Assembly: GCA_030686995.1 (NCBI GenBank)
Contig: CM060702.1
Coordinates: forward strand, 68,326,440 to 68,390,439
Origin: Artemisia argyi
Taxonomy: Eukaryota > Streptophyta > Magnoliopsida > Asterales > Asteraceae
Direction: 5' to 3'
DNA length: 64,000 bases
The position numbers were made by a program, and so were the translations under genes. The number at the start of each line of letters is the position of its first letter. The stretch's first letter is position 1. Below the pieces are notes generated by a model. It had not been told where the DNA came from, made no database searches, and saw nothing but the letters and a program-made list of their open reading frames with translations. Shown here piece after piece: positions 25,827 through 43,300 of this stretch.

Positions 25827-26242
25827 CCTTCAACCTTGCCTACTACATGGCCAAGAGAATGGCCGACATTCCCGTGCATGGCACAATGGCTATGCCATAT
25901 GGAATGCTCTTGACCCGTCTCTTTAGGTTCATCTCTCCCATTCCAGCAACTCCAAACGGTCTTCGCCTTGACTACTCTCTCATTCCACACACCTTTGTCC
26001 CACTAAGTGATAAGAGAGTTTACAAAGCCCAAGGAAAACGTCCTCATCCTCCTACCTCCTCTTCATCTTCCTCAATGAGTGAAGATGACTCTTTGCCCAA
26101 CTCTAGGCTCCCACCTCTCGAATACCTATCCCAACTTCTGGATATTCCAAATGAGTCGGCGGAGTTCAAGCAAACAAAGGGGATGTTTAAGAATCTTGGA
26201 AGATTCCTTGGAAAGCTCAAGAACAAGATTGACCGTCAATGA

Positions 26243-27238
26243 GTGCGGGTGTGTAGGAGTGTTTGGCACAAGGTGCTATTTGAACAATTTGGTCATTTAA
26301 ACAATGTTTGTGATGTATTTGTGTGTTGGTACATTATGTGATACTATTTGGAACATGTATTAACTAACAATGATGCAGGTAGACAACTTTTGGCAAGTTG
26401 TCAAATTTTCATGTTTATGAAATTTTCACTAAGTTTAGTGAAATTCTTGACCCCCCGGTCAAAGTCCTATGGTATGTGTATTTACATGTCCAATTTTTGC
26501 ATTACCTAACCAGATATGCATTATCTTTTTGATTTTAGGAGTTTTCGAAAAATTTGAAAATCATCTCACGGGTCAACATTGCGGACTGCCAACTTTTTCA
26601 GGCCTGGCGGATCTGGCGGCACCCTAGAATGGGTTCCGCCAGTGCATTTTTTGGGCAACCCAGAAATGGCCCAACGGACCGGACAGAACCCTTACACGGG
26701 TTCCACCTGTGTATCCTGAAGGTTCTGCCAGATTTCCTGCAAATTTTTTTTTTAGTTTTCAACATTTCAACATCCAATCAACAAAATACCATCCTTTTAG
26801 ATAGAAACCAATTTCCTGCAATTTGTTAAGCACAATAGGGTAGTTCTCATTCCTTATAACTCAAAGAAAACCATTTCCCGCCAAATTTCAAAAATACCCA
26901 TAACTACCTCAAGGAACCTTCACACATAAAGGATGGAACCCTTCCAAAGGTTCCTTGAAATCCCTGAGACATATCCTTCTACAAATTTACCAAAACCACT
27001 AAGCAGTTAGTGCAAATCTTGTCTTCTCACTTCACCATTTTCATTGGATTGACTTCCATGATATGACAACCCACAATTAGTCTTCCAAATCATTAGGAAC
27101 CTCCATTTTTGTATGGCCTAACATCAAATCCAAACACTCCTTTCCACACTCCTTCATCACTATAATTTAAACCATCCTATACACTATCAAATCACACCTT
27201 CTTCATCACAATTTCTGATCTTTTAAACCATTTTAACC
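26243..27238 (+). other. Spacer between the two ORFs of element S
   Basis: I see no coding here. It contains a GC-rich patch (26599-26740) built of GGCGGAACC/GGGTTCCGCC-type words. That patch is an inverted, diverged copy of a block in the element's own LTR (29038-29106). The rest is AT-rich. Confidence 0.5.
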
Positions 27239-28147
27239 ATGACTAAGTCAACAATCACCTCTCAACCATCACGACCCATCCGGAAAACCGCCCGGATAAG
27301 TGTCAAACCACTTTGGACTAACCAATCCATCAACCTAAGCTCCTCATCCTCGGATGAATTCACCTCACCAATCAAAAATGAACATTTTCTAAACCTTGCA
27401 TCTCCATCTCCATCACCAAATGAACCCAATGAGCTCACTCCACTACCAACAAAATCACCCATTGACCCAACTCCACCAAGTGCTCCAACCCAACCATCCA
27501 AAACTCCATCACCATCACCATTGCCAAAACTTGAACCTATGGAGTTATTTGGGTCGCCTCCAACATCACCACACCTGTTTGTCCAAGATCTCAATGATCT
27601 TCCACCAAGACCAACACAACCACCACCTTTTGCAAATAAAACACCAAGGTCAATTCTTGACCAAAATGAGCATTTTAACCACAACTAACCACCACAACAA
27701 GAATACCACCAACCCAAACCATTGTTGTTTCACCCAATCTATCATGACATCCATGGTCCTCTTTATGGAGAACCAAATTTTGAAAACCATGATCACCCAA
27801 CTCCACCACATTCTCCAGCCCAAACCTTTGAGTCTTTCTTTCCTTCCTATGAGGAAATCCAAAGCATGGTTGAGAATCATCTCCATCAAGCAAAAGAATT
27901 TCAAACCACCTTGCTTAACTTTATACCAAACCCATTCTCTAACCAAGAACCAAAAACCAACCAACCCTCAAACCAAAAAACCAAAACCAACCTATTTCCA
28001 CCCACTCATCCCCATGTTTGCTCAAATTGTGAGCAAATGGGTGCAAGCATCAAATTGTTGCTTCACCAATTCCAAGATGAAACCCGTTTTGCATTCCAAC
28101 ACGTCATAGAACGTTTGGATGCTCTTTCCCACCCAAACAAATCCTAG
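27239..28147 (+). pseudogene. Pro-rich second ORF of element S, one in-frame stop
   Basis: One frame runs from the ATG at 27239 (MTKSTITSQPSRPIRKTARI) to a TAG at 28145-28147, interrupted once by TAA at 27686-27688. It would be about 302 residues. The first half is rich in Pro, Ser and Thr (PSPSPNEPNELTPLPTKSP) and the second has a short conserved-looking end, CSNCEQMGASIKLLLHQFQDETRFAFQHVIERLDAL, which could form a helix. There is no signal peptide or clear membrane segment, so an envelope role is not supported by this part. I do not know its function. It sits just before the purine tracts and the 3' LTR, where SIRE-type elements carry their extra ORF. Confidence 0.5.
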
Positions 28148-28444
28148 ACACCCTTTGGAGGCCTTTTGCCTCATTTAGGAAAGTAGGATTTGATTTTCTT
28201 TTATTTTCTTGGTTATTTTTAGTTTTTCTTTTATAAGTAGAAGAATCTTTCCCATTTCTTGTCTTTGACTTTTAAAAGTCAAATTTTACATGGAATGATA
28301 TTTCTTTCTACTCACTTACTTGCTTGTTGGTTGATCATTTTTGTGTTGTCATTGTGGTTGCAATGTGTGTGGTAACTACAAGCTTGACTATATATATCAC
28401 CAACTAACCAATTTTTTTGTAGGATCAAAATCCATGTTTCCTAT

Positions 28445-28690
28445 CTTGGCACTCCTTTTAGGGGGAGTAACAACCAAGGGGGAGCACGTGCATGATTCCG
28501 CTTCGCTACTCTACTTTTTGTTTCGACAAAAAGGGGGGAGAAATATATTAAATCTTTAAAACTTAATATGATTTTCATCACTTAAGTAAAACAAGTTTAA
28601 TATAAATTTTTTTTAAGTCTTAAACACTAAGATTTTGTGAGTTACTTAAAAACAAAGTTTATGGTTTGTCATCAACAAAAAGGGGGAGAT
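28445..28690 (+). other. Series of purine tracts ending in the polypurine tract of element S
   Basis: Purine tracts with GGGGGAG occur near 28450, 28475 and 28531, and finally as AAAAAGGGGGAGA at 28677-28689 directly before the LTR. The last is the expected PPT of a SIRE-like copia element. The one near 28531 has an almost identical left context (CAACAAAAAG versus CGACAAAAAG). Confidence 0.6.
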
Positions 28691-29783
28691 TGTTAATACA
28701 AATATCGCCTAAAAACGTTATTTATATTTTACGATCTTTGCTAAGTTTTGTTAACGACAAAATGTAAACTTTAGTTTCTAAGTAAAACATAATCTTAGTT
28801 TTAAAGACTTGCATAACTAGACATTTGCTACATTTTACATTTCATAAAACACAACACTTTTTATTTCTCAAAATAGAAATGTCACATCACATTTGTGGCA
28901 AGTTTTGTCAATATACATTTATGGAAAGAAAGTGTGTTTGACTAACCATATGTTTGCTTGCAAGTTTTGTGTTTAACTAGGTATAATGAGATGTGACATT
29001 GTTTGATTTGCAAGATTTATTGCAAAACCAACTGCAAGCCCGGCGGAACCCTGGGGGTACACGGGCGGAACCCATCTGAGGGTTCCGCCGTATCCGCCAG
29101 GCCTGCAGAAGGCTTTGCTATAAATACTAAGCCACAAGTTTGATTTTTGGCTTATCACTCTACATCATATTTTCACACATTCATTCATTCTTTCATCTAA
29201 CCCTTTAACATCTCATATGTGAAGTTTCTTTTTGTAGCAAAGAGATTCACGAGTTCATAAAAAGTTACAAGTATTCAACACAACGTTGCAAGACTTGTTA
29301 GCTTAGCATTGTGTAGACTTGTGTAGTTTACACTTCATTTGATTGTGTATTTTCAGTAGTGATCGGTTAGTATTTTAGTCCTCAAAATACAAAGTGTGAC
29401 AGGAGTTGTTGTACCCTTGTAAAAGAACTAACGGGAGTGGTTGTACCCTTGTAAAAGAACTCGACATCTAGCTTAGTGTCGGTAAACGTGTATAAGCGAC
29501 GTGTAAGGTTTTCTCCGCCGGTGAAAGGAGCTTGTTGACTAGTGAAAGAAACTCTCGAGTTGGATACTCGGGGCGTGGACGTAGGGCAAGGAAAAAGAGT
29601 CCTTGTAGCCGAACCACGATAAATACTCGTGTTGTGGTTTGATCATTTTCTTTCATTTACTTGCATGTTATATATTGTGTTTGTGTATATATCTTTGATC
29701 AAACGGAAAGTTTCAAAGCTAATTAAACAAGTTAAAAAGATTTTAAACGGTAAACTATTCAACCCCCCTTCTAGTTTTCCACA
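28691..29783 (+). repeat. 3' LTR of element S (copia, about 1.09 kb)
   Basis: The LTR starts TGTTAATAC immediately after the polypurine tract and ends near TTCAACCCCCCTTCTAG...CCACA, the style of copia LTR ends. It holds a TATA box (29118-29126), a GC-rich hairpin block GGCGGAACC...GGTTCCGCC (29064-29090), and a tandem duplication of GGAGTNGTTGTACCCTTG (29402-29461) in the probable R region. The 5' LTR is not in the window, so the outer border rests on the CA end only. Confidence 0.65.
29118..29126 (+). promoter_or_regulatory. TATA box of the element S LTR
   Basis: CTATAAATA lies about 430 bases into the LTR, downstream of the GC-rich hairpin block and upstream of the duplicated R-region phrase. 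A transcript would start near 29150. Confidence 0.6.
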
Positions 29784-29813
29784 TATTTAATTCAACCAAA
29801 AACTCTATCTGAC

Positions 29814-29909
29814 CTGTGCAGAGTCCGCAGAGACAATTCCATGAAAATTCAAACGGGTTTTCACCTTGACCTTAGCATGCCAGCCATTTGTTGTTTGGAA
29901 GAGACCAAT
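29814..29909 (-). pseudogene. Exon-like fragment of an HSP110-type heat shock protein (HSP70-14/15-like)
   Basis: The minus-strand 96 bases encode 32 residues from IGLFQTTNGWHAKVKVK through LNFHGIVSADSAQ. This matches the well-conserved C-terminal beta-sandwich region of plant HSP70-14/15 (HSP110 class), where IGPFQ...AKVKVKVRLNLHGIVS is typical. It is bounded by an AG acceptor (29910-29911) and a GT donor (29812-29813) on the minus strand, so it looks like a real exon. The neighbouring exons expected for this gene were not found, and element S begins 30 bases downstream. It is most likely a captured or decayed gene fragment. The identity is from recall of the family, not a search. Confidence 0.5.
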
Positions 29910-30361
29910 CTGTGCATCATTGTCAACATAAAAGTGTAAGGAGAGAATTGTTATACAAATTTACATAAAGTGAAGAACTTATAAAGCTTTTAGTAAATTC
30001 TAGTGTGTATGTACTAATAGTTGTCGGCGCCTGCAATTAACTGACTTCACATCATATGCTACTGATTTTCAACGTGCAAAGGACTTTTTGTGATTGCTTG
30101 TTGTAACTACTTACACATTGGTGTTTGGGTTGCTTACCGGAGCTTATACTCTAAAAAGAAATGTTTTTATAGATAAGACACTCAACTAAAGAATGAAGTA
30201 AAACACATCTAAGATAACCACGATTAGTGAACAATCCTTTAATAAGCACAATTAATAATCCCAAACAACCTTTATAAATATACCACCCAAAAAATAAATA
30301 AAATAAAATAAAAATTAAAAAAAATAAAAAAACAAAAACAGGACAAAAGCTGTTATTTTAC

Positions 30362-30411
30362 CTGTTAGTATTAGTTCTTTTAGTACCTTTGTTATTTCTC
30401 TTCGCACCTTC
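30362..30411 (-). pseudogene. Possible exon, unidentified
   Basis: Fifty bases between an AG (30412-30413) and a GT (30360-30361) on the minus strand. In one frame they read KVRREITKVLKELILT, which is protein-like. The phase does not join cleanly to the exon candidate at 30577-30638, so either an exon is missing between them or this is chance. Confidence 0.25.
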
Positions 30412-30576
30412 CTATAACACAATATGGGACGCAAGTCAACAAATACAAACTAAAGTATGTAAATCTCATAAGGAAAAAAACCTGAAAATTACATGGAATG
30501 CGGTCATTCTGAATTTGTGATGAGGTCATTCTATAATTCTTTAACGCTTATTAGCAAACAAAGCAAGATATCTTAC

Positions 30577-30638
30577 CTATTTCTGCCACACCCTGCACAC
30601 GATCCCCATAAGCTTGTTTGCACGTTTTCAGCACAACC
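30577..30638 (-). pseudogene. Possible exon, unidentified
   Basis: Sixty-two bases between TTGTCAG and GTAAGAT on the minus strand, both good splice signals. The frame that continues the split exon upstream (30765-30787 with 40249-40330) reads VVLKTCKQAYGDRVQGVAEI and the phases agree. I do not recognise the protein. Confidence 0.35.
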
Positions 30639-30782
30639 CTGACAACAACAAATTAATTGGTCATTACGGTCAACACATACCTAGGTATTACATATTTAGA
30701 AGCAAAGGAAGTTAAGTTTAAGGTAGACACAACTTGTCAAGGAATACAGCAGCAAATATATCACCTTTTTATCAGTTGATCA

Positions 30783-30787
30783 ACAGG
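30783..30787. other. Target site duplication ACAGG, left copy (element C)
   Basis: ACAGG precedes the TG of the left LTR; the same five bases follow the right LTR at 40244-40248. Confidence 0.9.
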
Positions 30788-33404
<2,617 letters not shown>

Positions 33405-33420
33405 TCATACCCCACTTAGG
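33405..33420 (-). other. Polypurine tract of element C
   Basis: The minus strand reads CCCTAAGTGGGGTATGA just before the 3' LTR start TGTAACAACC. This is the expected position; the purine run is short. Confidence 0.6.
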
Positions 33421-33752
33421 GAAATCACGTCCTGATATTTCAACTACACGAGTCACCACTCACAACAACGAAAGAAAATTTATGGATATTTAAGAGGAAT
33501 AATACCACACAATAAAATCACAGAGAAAGAATCACAAAAAAAATGTGAACCGACTAAATACCCGAATTCACACAATAGAAAACATTCTGTCACTCAAACA
33601 ATATACGCAAATAGATACACTCCCCAATCAATAACAACAACAATCCAAATGACTTCTCATAGGTAGGTACGATATCCTCGAACCAAATGAAAAACCAAAT
33701 GGTAACCGCAGGAAACACCACATATAATGGATACACACAAAACAAACATTAA

Positions 33753-35060
33753 TTACATCTGATCCTCACGTTCTCTAGTAAACTCAGGATCACGCTTAGA
33801 ATCCCACCATACCTTTACCAACGTTATCTCACCACACTTCAACCCCTTAACAACTCGATCCATAATCTCAACAGGTTTCTCGACAAAACGAAGAGTCTTG
33901 TCAACCTTAATCTCATCTAATGGCACATTCAGACTATCATCTGCCAACCACTTCTTTCCATTAGATACGTGAAACGTATCATGCACTCTACTTCACTCCT
34001 CAGACAAACTCAACCGATATGTCTTAAATCCAATCCTTTCCGTAAATCTCAAATGGTCCTACGTATCTCGGTGCTAGCTTGCCTTTCTTACCGAAACGCA
34101 CAACACTCTTCCAAGGAGATACTTTTAACCTCACAATATCACCAACACCAAACTCTAAGGGCTTACAGCAATTATTCACATAACTCTTTTTGGCGATCTT
34201 TTGCTGCCTTAAGTCTTTTCCTTAGTCAGAAAACCTTATTCGTAGTCTCTCGTTCTAGTACAGGACCAATTAGTTGACTTGTTCCAACCTTTGCCCACAG
34301 AACAGGTGACCTACATTACCTTCCATAGAATTTTCACACGACACATACTCAATACTAGAATGATAATTGTTGATATAGGAGAGCTCAGCTAAGGATAAAT
34401 GTATACCCCGACTTCCTCCAAAATCAAACACACCCATACTTTCAGCTCACCATCCAACGCCTGATTTGTACGCTCACTTAGTTCACTCATTAGAGAATGA
34501 TAAGTCGTACTCATCTACATACGCGTTCTCAAGACTCTATAACACGTTTACCACTATTGCGAAGTAAGTATTTCATCATGTTTCTTGATGATCAACGCGA
34601 CACCCTATGGTTCTTTACCAACTCCTCAATACATTTCTTGCTAAGGTAATAATACGTCTTATCCATTCTCGGATGTATCTTATACCTTGCATGATCGATG
34701 TCCTTAAGCTTCCTCCATGAAATCATTAGCGGGTCCGCAAAGTACAATCGTCCATCTTCATTCTTTTCCATTTACTGGTCTAAACCAAGTAATGATTCTT
34801 CTTACATGTTCTCATCCTTGAACCTCTTTCTCTCTAGGCTGTCAACATCATCCTCTTAACTCCGAACTGAATTATCATAATCATTGCTCACAAACATCTA
34901 AGTTTCACTCGTTCACTCCTGGTCAGCGCTCTTACCACGATGTCCTCCCTTCCTTGACTGTGGCAAATCAGACAATCGTAGTCACTAAGAAATTCCACGC
35001 CCAACTTCTCTTCAACATATATTAGCCTCTTGTCAAATATATGCTAAAGATTCTTATGAC
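33753..35060 (-). pseudogene. pol: Decayed RNase H-integrase region of element C
   Basis: The clearest piece is 33986-33753, with an open end MHDTFHVSNGKKWLADD ... REDQM that matches the C-terminal end of Tekay polyproteins. Further upstream on the minus strand, FGKKGKLAPRYVGPFEI lies near 34050-34120 and SERTNQALDGELKVW near 34390-34450 (the integrase core end). DIDHARYKIHPRMDKTYYYL lies near 34640-34700 (integrase start), and an RNase H-like phrase ending DYDC near 34960-35000. Frames change repeatedly. RT, protease and Gag cannot be read with confidence in 35060-37630. Confidence 0.65.
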
Positions 35061-37635
35061 CTGTGTAGATAACACTTTATACTCCATACAAATATCATCT
35101 CCAAGTTCTACTTCCCAACTTTAAATAATGTATCACACAGTTCCTCTTATGGATCTTCCACCTCCCTAATGCCCACGCAATCCGAAGAACGTACATCTTG
35201 AAGCTAAACCTCTCCCTTGAACAACTTGGCAAACACCCTCTTCCTCTTCAACGAACAAATTGATATTCAAAACGACAATCTATCCTAAGTAAACGACGCG
35301 AACCATGAAACCAGTCGAACAAAAACGTATATCAACGAACTCAAAAGGTGTACGAATTACCGACTAACGAAGTAACGAACATCAAAATCAAAGCTAGAAA
35401 AACACAATGAGAAATTTTCCCCAAATAAAAATAGACACGGATAAAATGTTCATGAACACCCATACAAAGAAAATATAAAATACACGTACCCATAAAACGT
35501 CCACAAGCATACCTCAACGAAAGAAACACTCGATGAACCAAATACATAACAAGTTTGGTAAATGAGAACCATAGACAGTTCTTATTCCCGTACTCGACCT
35601 TCCCAACAACAAATGAACACCGTTTTTCACAAGAAATATCTTAAACTTATACATTTTTTATAAAATACATATAAACCATTTTATGTAAGACATCAACATA
35701 ACCACTTTTTTTTCCACGCTTCCTTTTCACCATAAAAATAATAGTTTCCAACAAATGACCTTGAAATACCTAAAACGAAATTTAAAATATCATAAGGACT
35801 TTAACACAACCCTTTTATTGGATGCGAAAAACACAGAAGAATCACATAATCAAAATAACCACCAAACGAATCTCATACCAGGGAACACTCACGCAAATGC
35901 ATTGCAAACCAAACGATGAACTTACAGACTCTTTCGTACAACTATCAAACCAAAATCATAGAAAAACACCGATACTAACAGGTCACAAAACATGTCACAA
36001 AATTCAATTGGTGTGTGTAAATGAGGGATCAAATATCCACACCAACTCGTCACGAACCAACAATACTTGAAGAACAATATAATATTCATTCGCGGAATGA
36101 ATGCAAGGAATAACCAAAGAAACGAACCAATATCCAACGAAAACGAATTCGATTACCCAACACCTATCACGACATCGAATAGAAAGAATATGACATATGT
36201 ACCATCATGGTACGAATAGGAATGCCAACCAAAGAATTAGGTATACAAACGGAGCGTCTAGCAAACAAATCAACTTAAATACCACAACATAAGTACCCAC
36301 CGATAATTGAGGTATCAACATATGATAGGTAGGATGGAATCTCACCACCTACACACCCAAACATATAACGACTGCCCTAACGGTTAAGAGAATACGTCTC
36401 TAACCATACAGCCATCACCAATCATGATATCACATACCATCTACCACAACATATAACAACAAACATCAATCAATGCAATAATGGTCACAAGTCCACGTGT
36501 GTGATACCCTTATAATTATGTTCGCGACCATAGTTATAAGCCTATTCCACACGCATACTTACTTCCAAAACCACACATCTCAATGATAACGCACATATAC
36601 CACATAGCACCTAATACACCATGCAATCCATGCTATCATACTTGCAAGTCCACTTGTGTTGTGACGCATGTATAATTATGTTGGCCGCCATAATTATCTA
36701 TGACCCCTTTCATAAGTGTACTCCCTCCTATGAAAACACATCATGCAAACAATCACGCAAACAAAAACAAAAGACGTCGCAAACAATCATCTCACATGGA
36801 ACAATTCCATCGATCACGTAAACTCTATAATCAAATCACTTGGATAAGGTCGATCCAACATCCAAGAGTAATCACGCTCCAACATGGCTCCTAACGGCGA
36901 AAGACAATATATGAATTCCATAACATAACACAAAACAAAAGACGCCGCATAATGGCTCAAACTCCATTCTCGCACTTGCCTCCCCACTCAAATCGGTTAA
37001 ACTTACTACTCGCTGTGGACTCCAAATCCAAATCCACATTATTCCATCCTAACTCCCCTTCATCTTTACTCAACAACTCATTCCTATTTCATATACGTTG
37101 AGGTAGTCGACAACATGTAAAACCACCTCTATTCTTTTCTTCCAATTCCACATGATCCACAAGTGCATACAACTCACGAGATTTAGACTAAACCACCTCT
37201 CCTTTCTATGTGAAGTGAGGACACTACCAAGGGTATTTGGTAATGGCTCCATCTCCAGAAGTCATCGTGGTTCCAAACCTCTCCACTTCTTCTCCACCAA
37301 CGTTTCCCATAAACGTCCTCTCCTTGTCCCAACATGGATACATGCTATCGGGAACTCGGATTCTGCGGTTAGTCCGCTTCATCCTACCACTTCTCTCACA
37401 TCCGATAGCGACAACGGTAGTCAAACGAAGCATCTTATGCGCGGAAGACGATATAATAAAGTCGATATATACAATACTACGTATAGGGGATAAAATAGAC
37501 GTCCGAAACTCAATAAAACATCTCATAAATATAGGAAAATAGACATACAAAATACTATACTTACACATAGATCCTAAATGCAACTATATGAAGGACTCCT
37601 AGGTTATAGTCTAGGTTCAACCACCTACTTCTCTA
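35060..37635 (-). other. Non-readable interior of element C
   Basis: This part should hold RT, protease and gag, but I see only short chance frames. It includes two copies of a phrase with AAGTCCACNTGTGT ... TATAATTATGTT ... ATAATTAT about 165 bases apart (36489-36540 and 36647-36700). Confidence 0.5.
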
Positions 37636-37639
37636 TAAC

Positions 37640-37655
37640 CTGGCTCTGATACCAA
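37640..37655 (-). other. Primer binding site of element C (initiator tRNA-Met)
   Basis: The minus strand reads TTGGTATCAGAGCCA, which contains TGGTATCAGAGCC, the standard complement of the plant initiator tRNA-Met 3' end. It lies two or three bases from the 5' LTR at 37658. Confidence 0.9.
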
Positions 37656-37657
37656 TC

Positions 37658-40243
<2,586 letters not shown>

Positions 40244-40330
40244 ACAGGCAAAGCAACAATCGATTCATCTTTGTGATGTCCTAATAATGCAGATAAGGGT
40301 ACATGTTGGTCTCCATTCCAAGACGACGAC

Positions 40331-43300
40331 CTGTTTCTTTTCCTATTGGTAGCTAATCACCTATCTGAGTATGTCATATTATAGTAGGATGAGTGTGTTT
40401 GTATCAACTACAAAACTAAAGTTCCAAGGGTTGTTTGGATCGCCTGCAAAACTAAAGTTTTAGGGGCATTTGGTTGCAAACTTAAAGCATTAAGGGGCAT
40501 TTGGTTCTGCTATTAAATTGCAGTCCAACATTTAGATTGAGATTTAAAACACAAATAGGGTGGTTGTTTAGATGTGAGTTTTATTAGGTTTCAAATATGC
40601 ACAATACCTATTCAAGAGATGTATTCCTATTCAAATATGCATAGATTAAACATGATAATTTGTTTAGACACCTCTAAATTTAATAAACTTCTCCAAGAGA
40701 TGTATTCCTATTCAAAATCCAACCTTTCATTGGTAAAATCCCTACAAAAATTAGTGGAAAAATTAGTGAAAAGAATTGGTTTTTAGCAAGATGTTGGTAC
40801 ATTATAAGTTTTAACTCTTAGAGGCTGTTGAAAAAAGCAAACAAATAATTAGCTTATACTGATCACTTGATACAGTCCATTCTAACGTTAAGTTCATTCT
40901 ATCGTCAGTTCCTGAGGCGATAATCCTATTCAAATAGTTTTAAAACCAATTTTAAACAACTTCAGAGTAATTCAAACCGTTTTATGAAAGTATGACCTTT
41001 GATTTCAACGGGTTTCAAAAAATGATTACATCTTAAAACAATTCTTAAACAATCAAGTTGCCCAATTCTATGTCACCACTAACATGCCAAAAATCTGGTA
41101 TACCTGGACAAAGGTATATGAATGCAACCTGTTCGCTCGTCCGTCCCATTTCCAGGAAGGAATTTGTAACCTGTTTCGCTCGTCCAGGAAGGAATTTGTA
41201 ACCTGTTTCGCTCGTCCGTCCCATTTCTGAAAAATCTGGTATACCTGAACAAAGGTATATGAATGCAACGTTAAGAATAATAACTATGGAACAAACAACA
41301 AGAACAAACAACAGGTCTTTAAATTTTGTTTGCATCATATTTTAATGATGATTTTGGTTTGAGCCAATGAAAATCCTAAGTCAGCCAAACGAATTTGTAT
41401 TTTGAGATGTATTTTAGATTACCTATCCTGACCTGTTTCCCAACTCAACATGAATTAAGAGGGAAAAAATATTGACCCACGATTTCCTCCTAACACATAA
41501 ATAAATTCCAATCACTGATAATACAAAATAAGCTGTGGTTTCAGATTCTAAGTCAAAACTTTTTTTTTGTACGATGTGCCTATTAGAATATAAAATCACA
41601 AACAATCTCGTTTCAATATTAATTTACCTGGGATAAGTATAACTGAAACTGTTATTTGTATTTAACAGTCAAATACCAAGTAACAACGACACTTGCCTTG
41701 AATCATAAAATGAGTTTGTCCATTGTTGTTATGTGTGGCAGCAAAATTCTTTTCCAAGCTTTGATCACCAGCAGAATTAGTTTTTGCATACCTGCATAGC
41801 AATTTGTTCTCCATTGTCAACCACGAAAACTCACCATATCTCTTGTGAAAAAAATAAATAAATAAAAAAAATAAAATAAAAAAAAAAATAAAAAATAATT
41901 TTTTTTAATGAAAAAAGACTTAAACACAAACAATAGTGACGAAACTAACTAACCATTTTCTTTCATCCCGAGCCATCCGCATAACCTCATATCCTTCAAA
42001 ACACCAAACAAACCAAAATTAATCAATCCCCATGAAACCCAAAATTAAAACACAAAACTGAAACCAAAATTAATAGGTACCCAGCATTGTGTAAAGAATA
42101 GACAGTAGTGAAAAAGCGAATAAAAAAACTGTTTTACTCAACTTTAGAATCTGGACAAACTGATCCCCCATTCATATTTGGCTTGTTGTGGACCAGCTCC
42201 TTATTATTGATAACACGGGTTTTGTCCCGCCTATTAGCTGCATTCAGTTAAAAAAAAAGTTAAATCCATAAGGACAAAATGTGGATATTGAAAGCGATAA
42301 ATTAGAAAAGAAATATACCTTTTGTAGTTTTTCTTCCAAGTTAGTAAAGAAAGTTTAATGAACGCTAAGATGAGGCTCAGATCTGCATTTTCTTTGGGCA
42401 ACATGGCGCACCCGCTATGGGTGCAACCATATAACAACCCTGGTTACAAAGCCAAGTTGCGGGAATGCGCTAGCCACACTCATGAAATAGTTAATATGCA
42501 GAAAGTTCATCATTGCCCACACGTTCATGATATCAGGCTTTCAAATATAGGCTCAGATAGGGCAGCAATTAGGAAAGAATGGACGCACCCGTCATGGCTG
42601 CAACTCTAACAGGCTACCGTGCCAAGATACAGCGAATCTCATTTTTAACATGACCCATTAAAACTCATCATAGCCTCGAGATAGCATTCTTAATTAAATT
42701 TCAAAGAAGTATACATTGCATTCCATGCAAGTTGGTCACATCTGCAAGCCTAATGCAGCCCAGCGTAACCAACAAATCGATAGAAACAATAAGCAGTCTA
42801 TATTGTTGCCCATGGCTGCAAACATAGCTATTTACCTCGCCACCCACAGTGCGTATGGCATGGCTGCAAACCAAGTGAGTTGCCCTGCCAAGATATGAGC
42901 CCTCCTCATATCTAGTAGACAAACACCATAAACCAAAACAACATTGGCAGCAAACCCTACGCAAACCATGATTTTTCCAACCAAGACACCGCCAAACCCA
43001 TACCTGGCAAAAATTTTAAGTCAAATGTCATCCAATGCAAATAATTCACATACCAATAAGCTAATTAGCAGTTTTTATCACCAATCCAAACACCCCTAGA
43101 GTATTAGCAAATTCGAGGGGGTACTAATAGTTTTTATCACCAATCCAAGCTAAGTAACTGACTTCACATCAACACCGTAACAACACAATATTAAATGAGG
43201 CATATAAATTATAGCAATCTAAGGCTATTAATTAAATGAGATCAAATGTCAAAAACATAAAGAAAAACACATAAAAAAACACAATTACCATATCACACCT

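Noticed and set aside
27396..28109. 237-codon His/Pro-rich frame overlapping the second ORF of element S
   Set aside because: It is an out-of-frame reading of the Pro-rich ORF at 27239-28147, which has the more protein-like composition and a good ATG.
34000..37600. Search for an intact gag and RT in element C
   Set aside because: Only fragments of RNase H and integrase could be read; the rest is too decayed to annotate by domain.
42831..43002. Exon of a membrane protein on the minus strand (56 open codons, hydrophobic)
   Set aside because: The splice borders are acceptable, but the sequence matches no family I know and overlaps the diverged repeats; left as non-coding.
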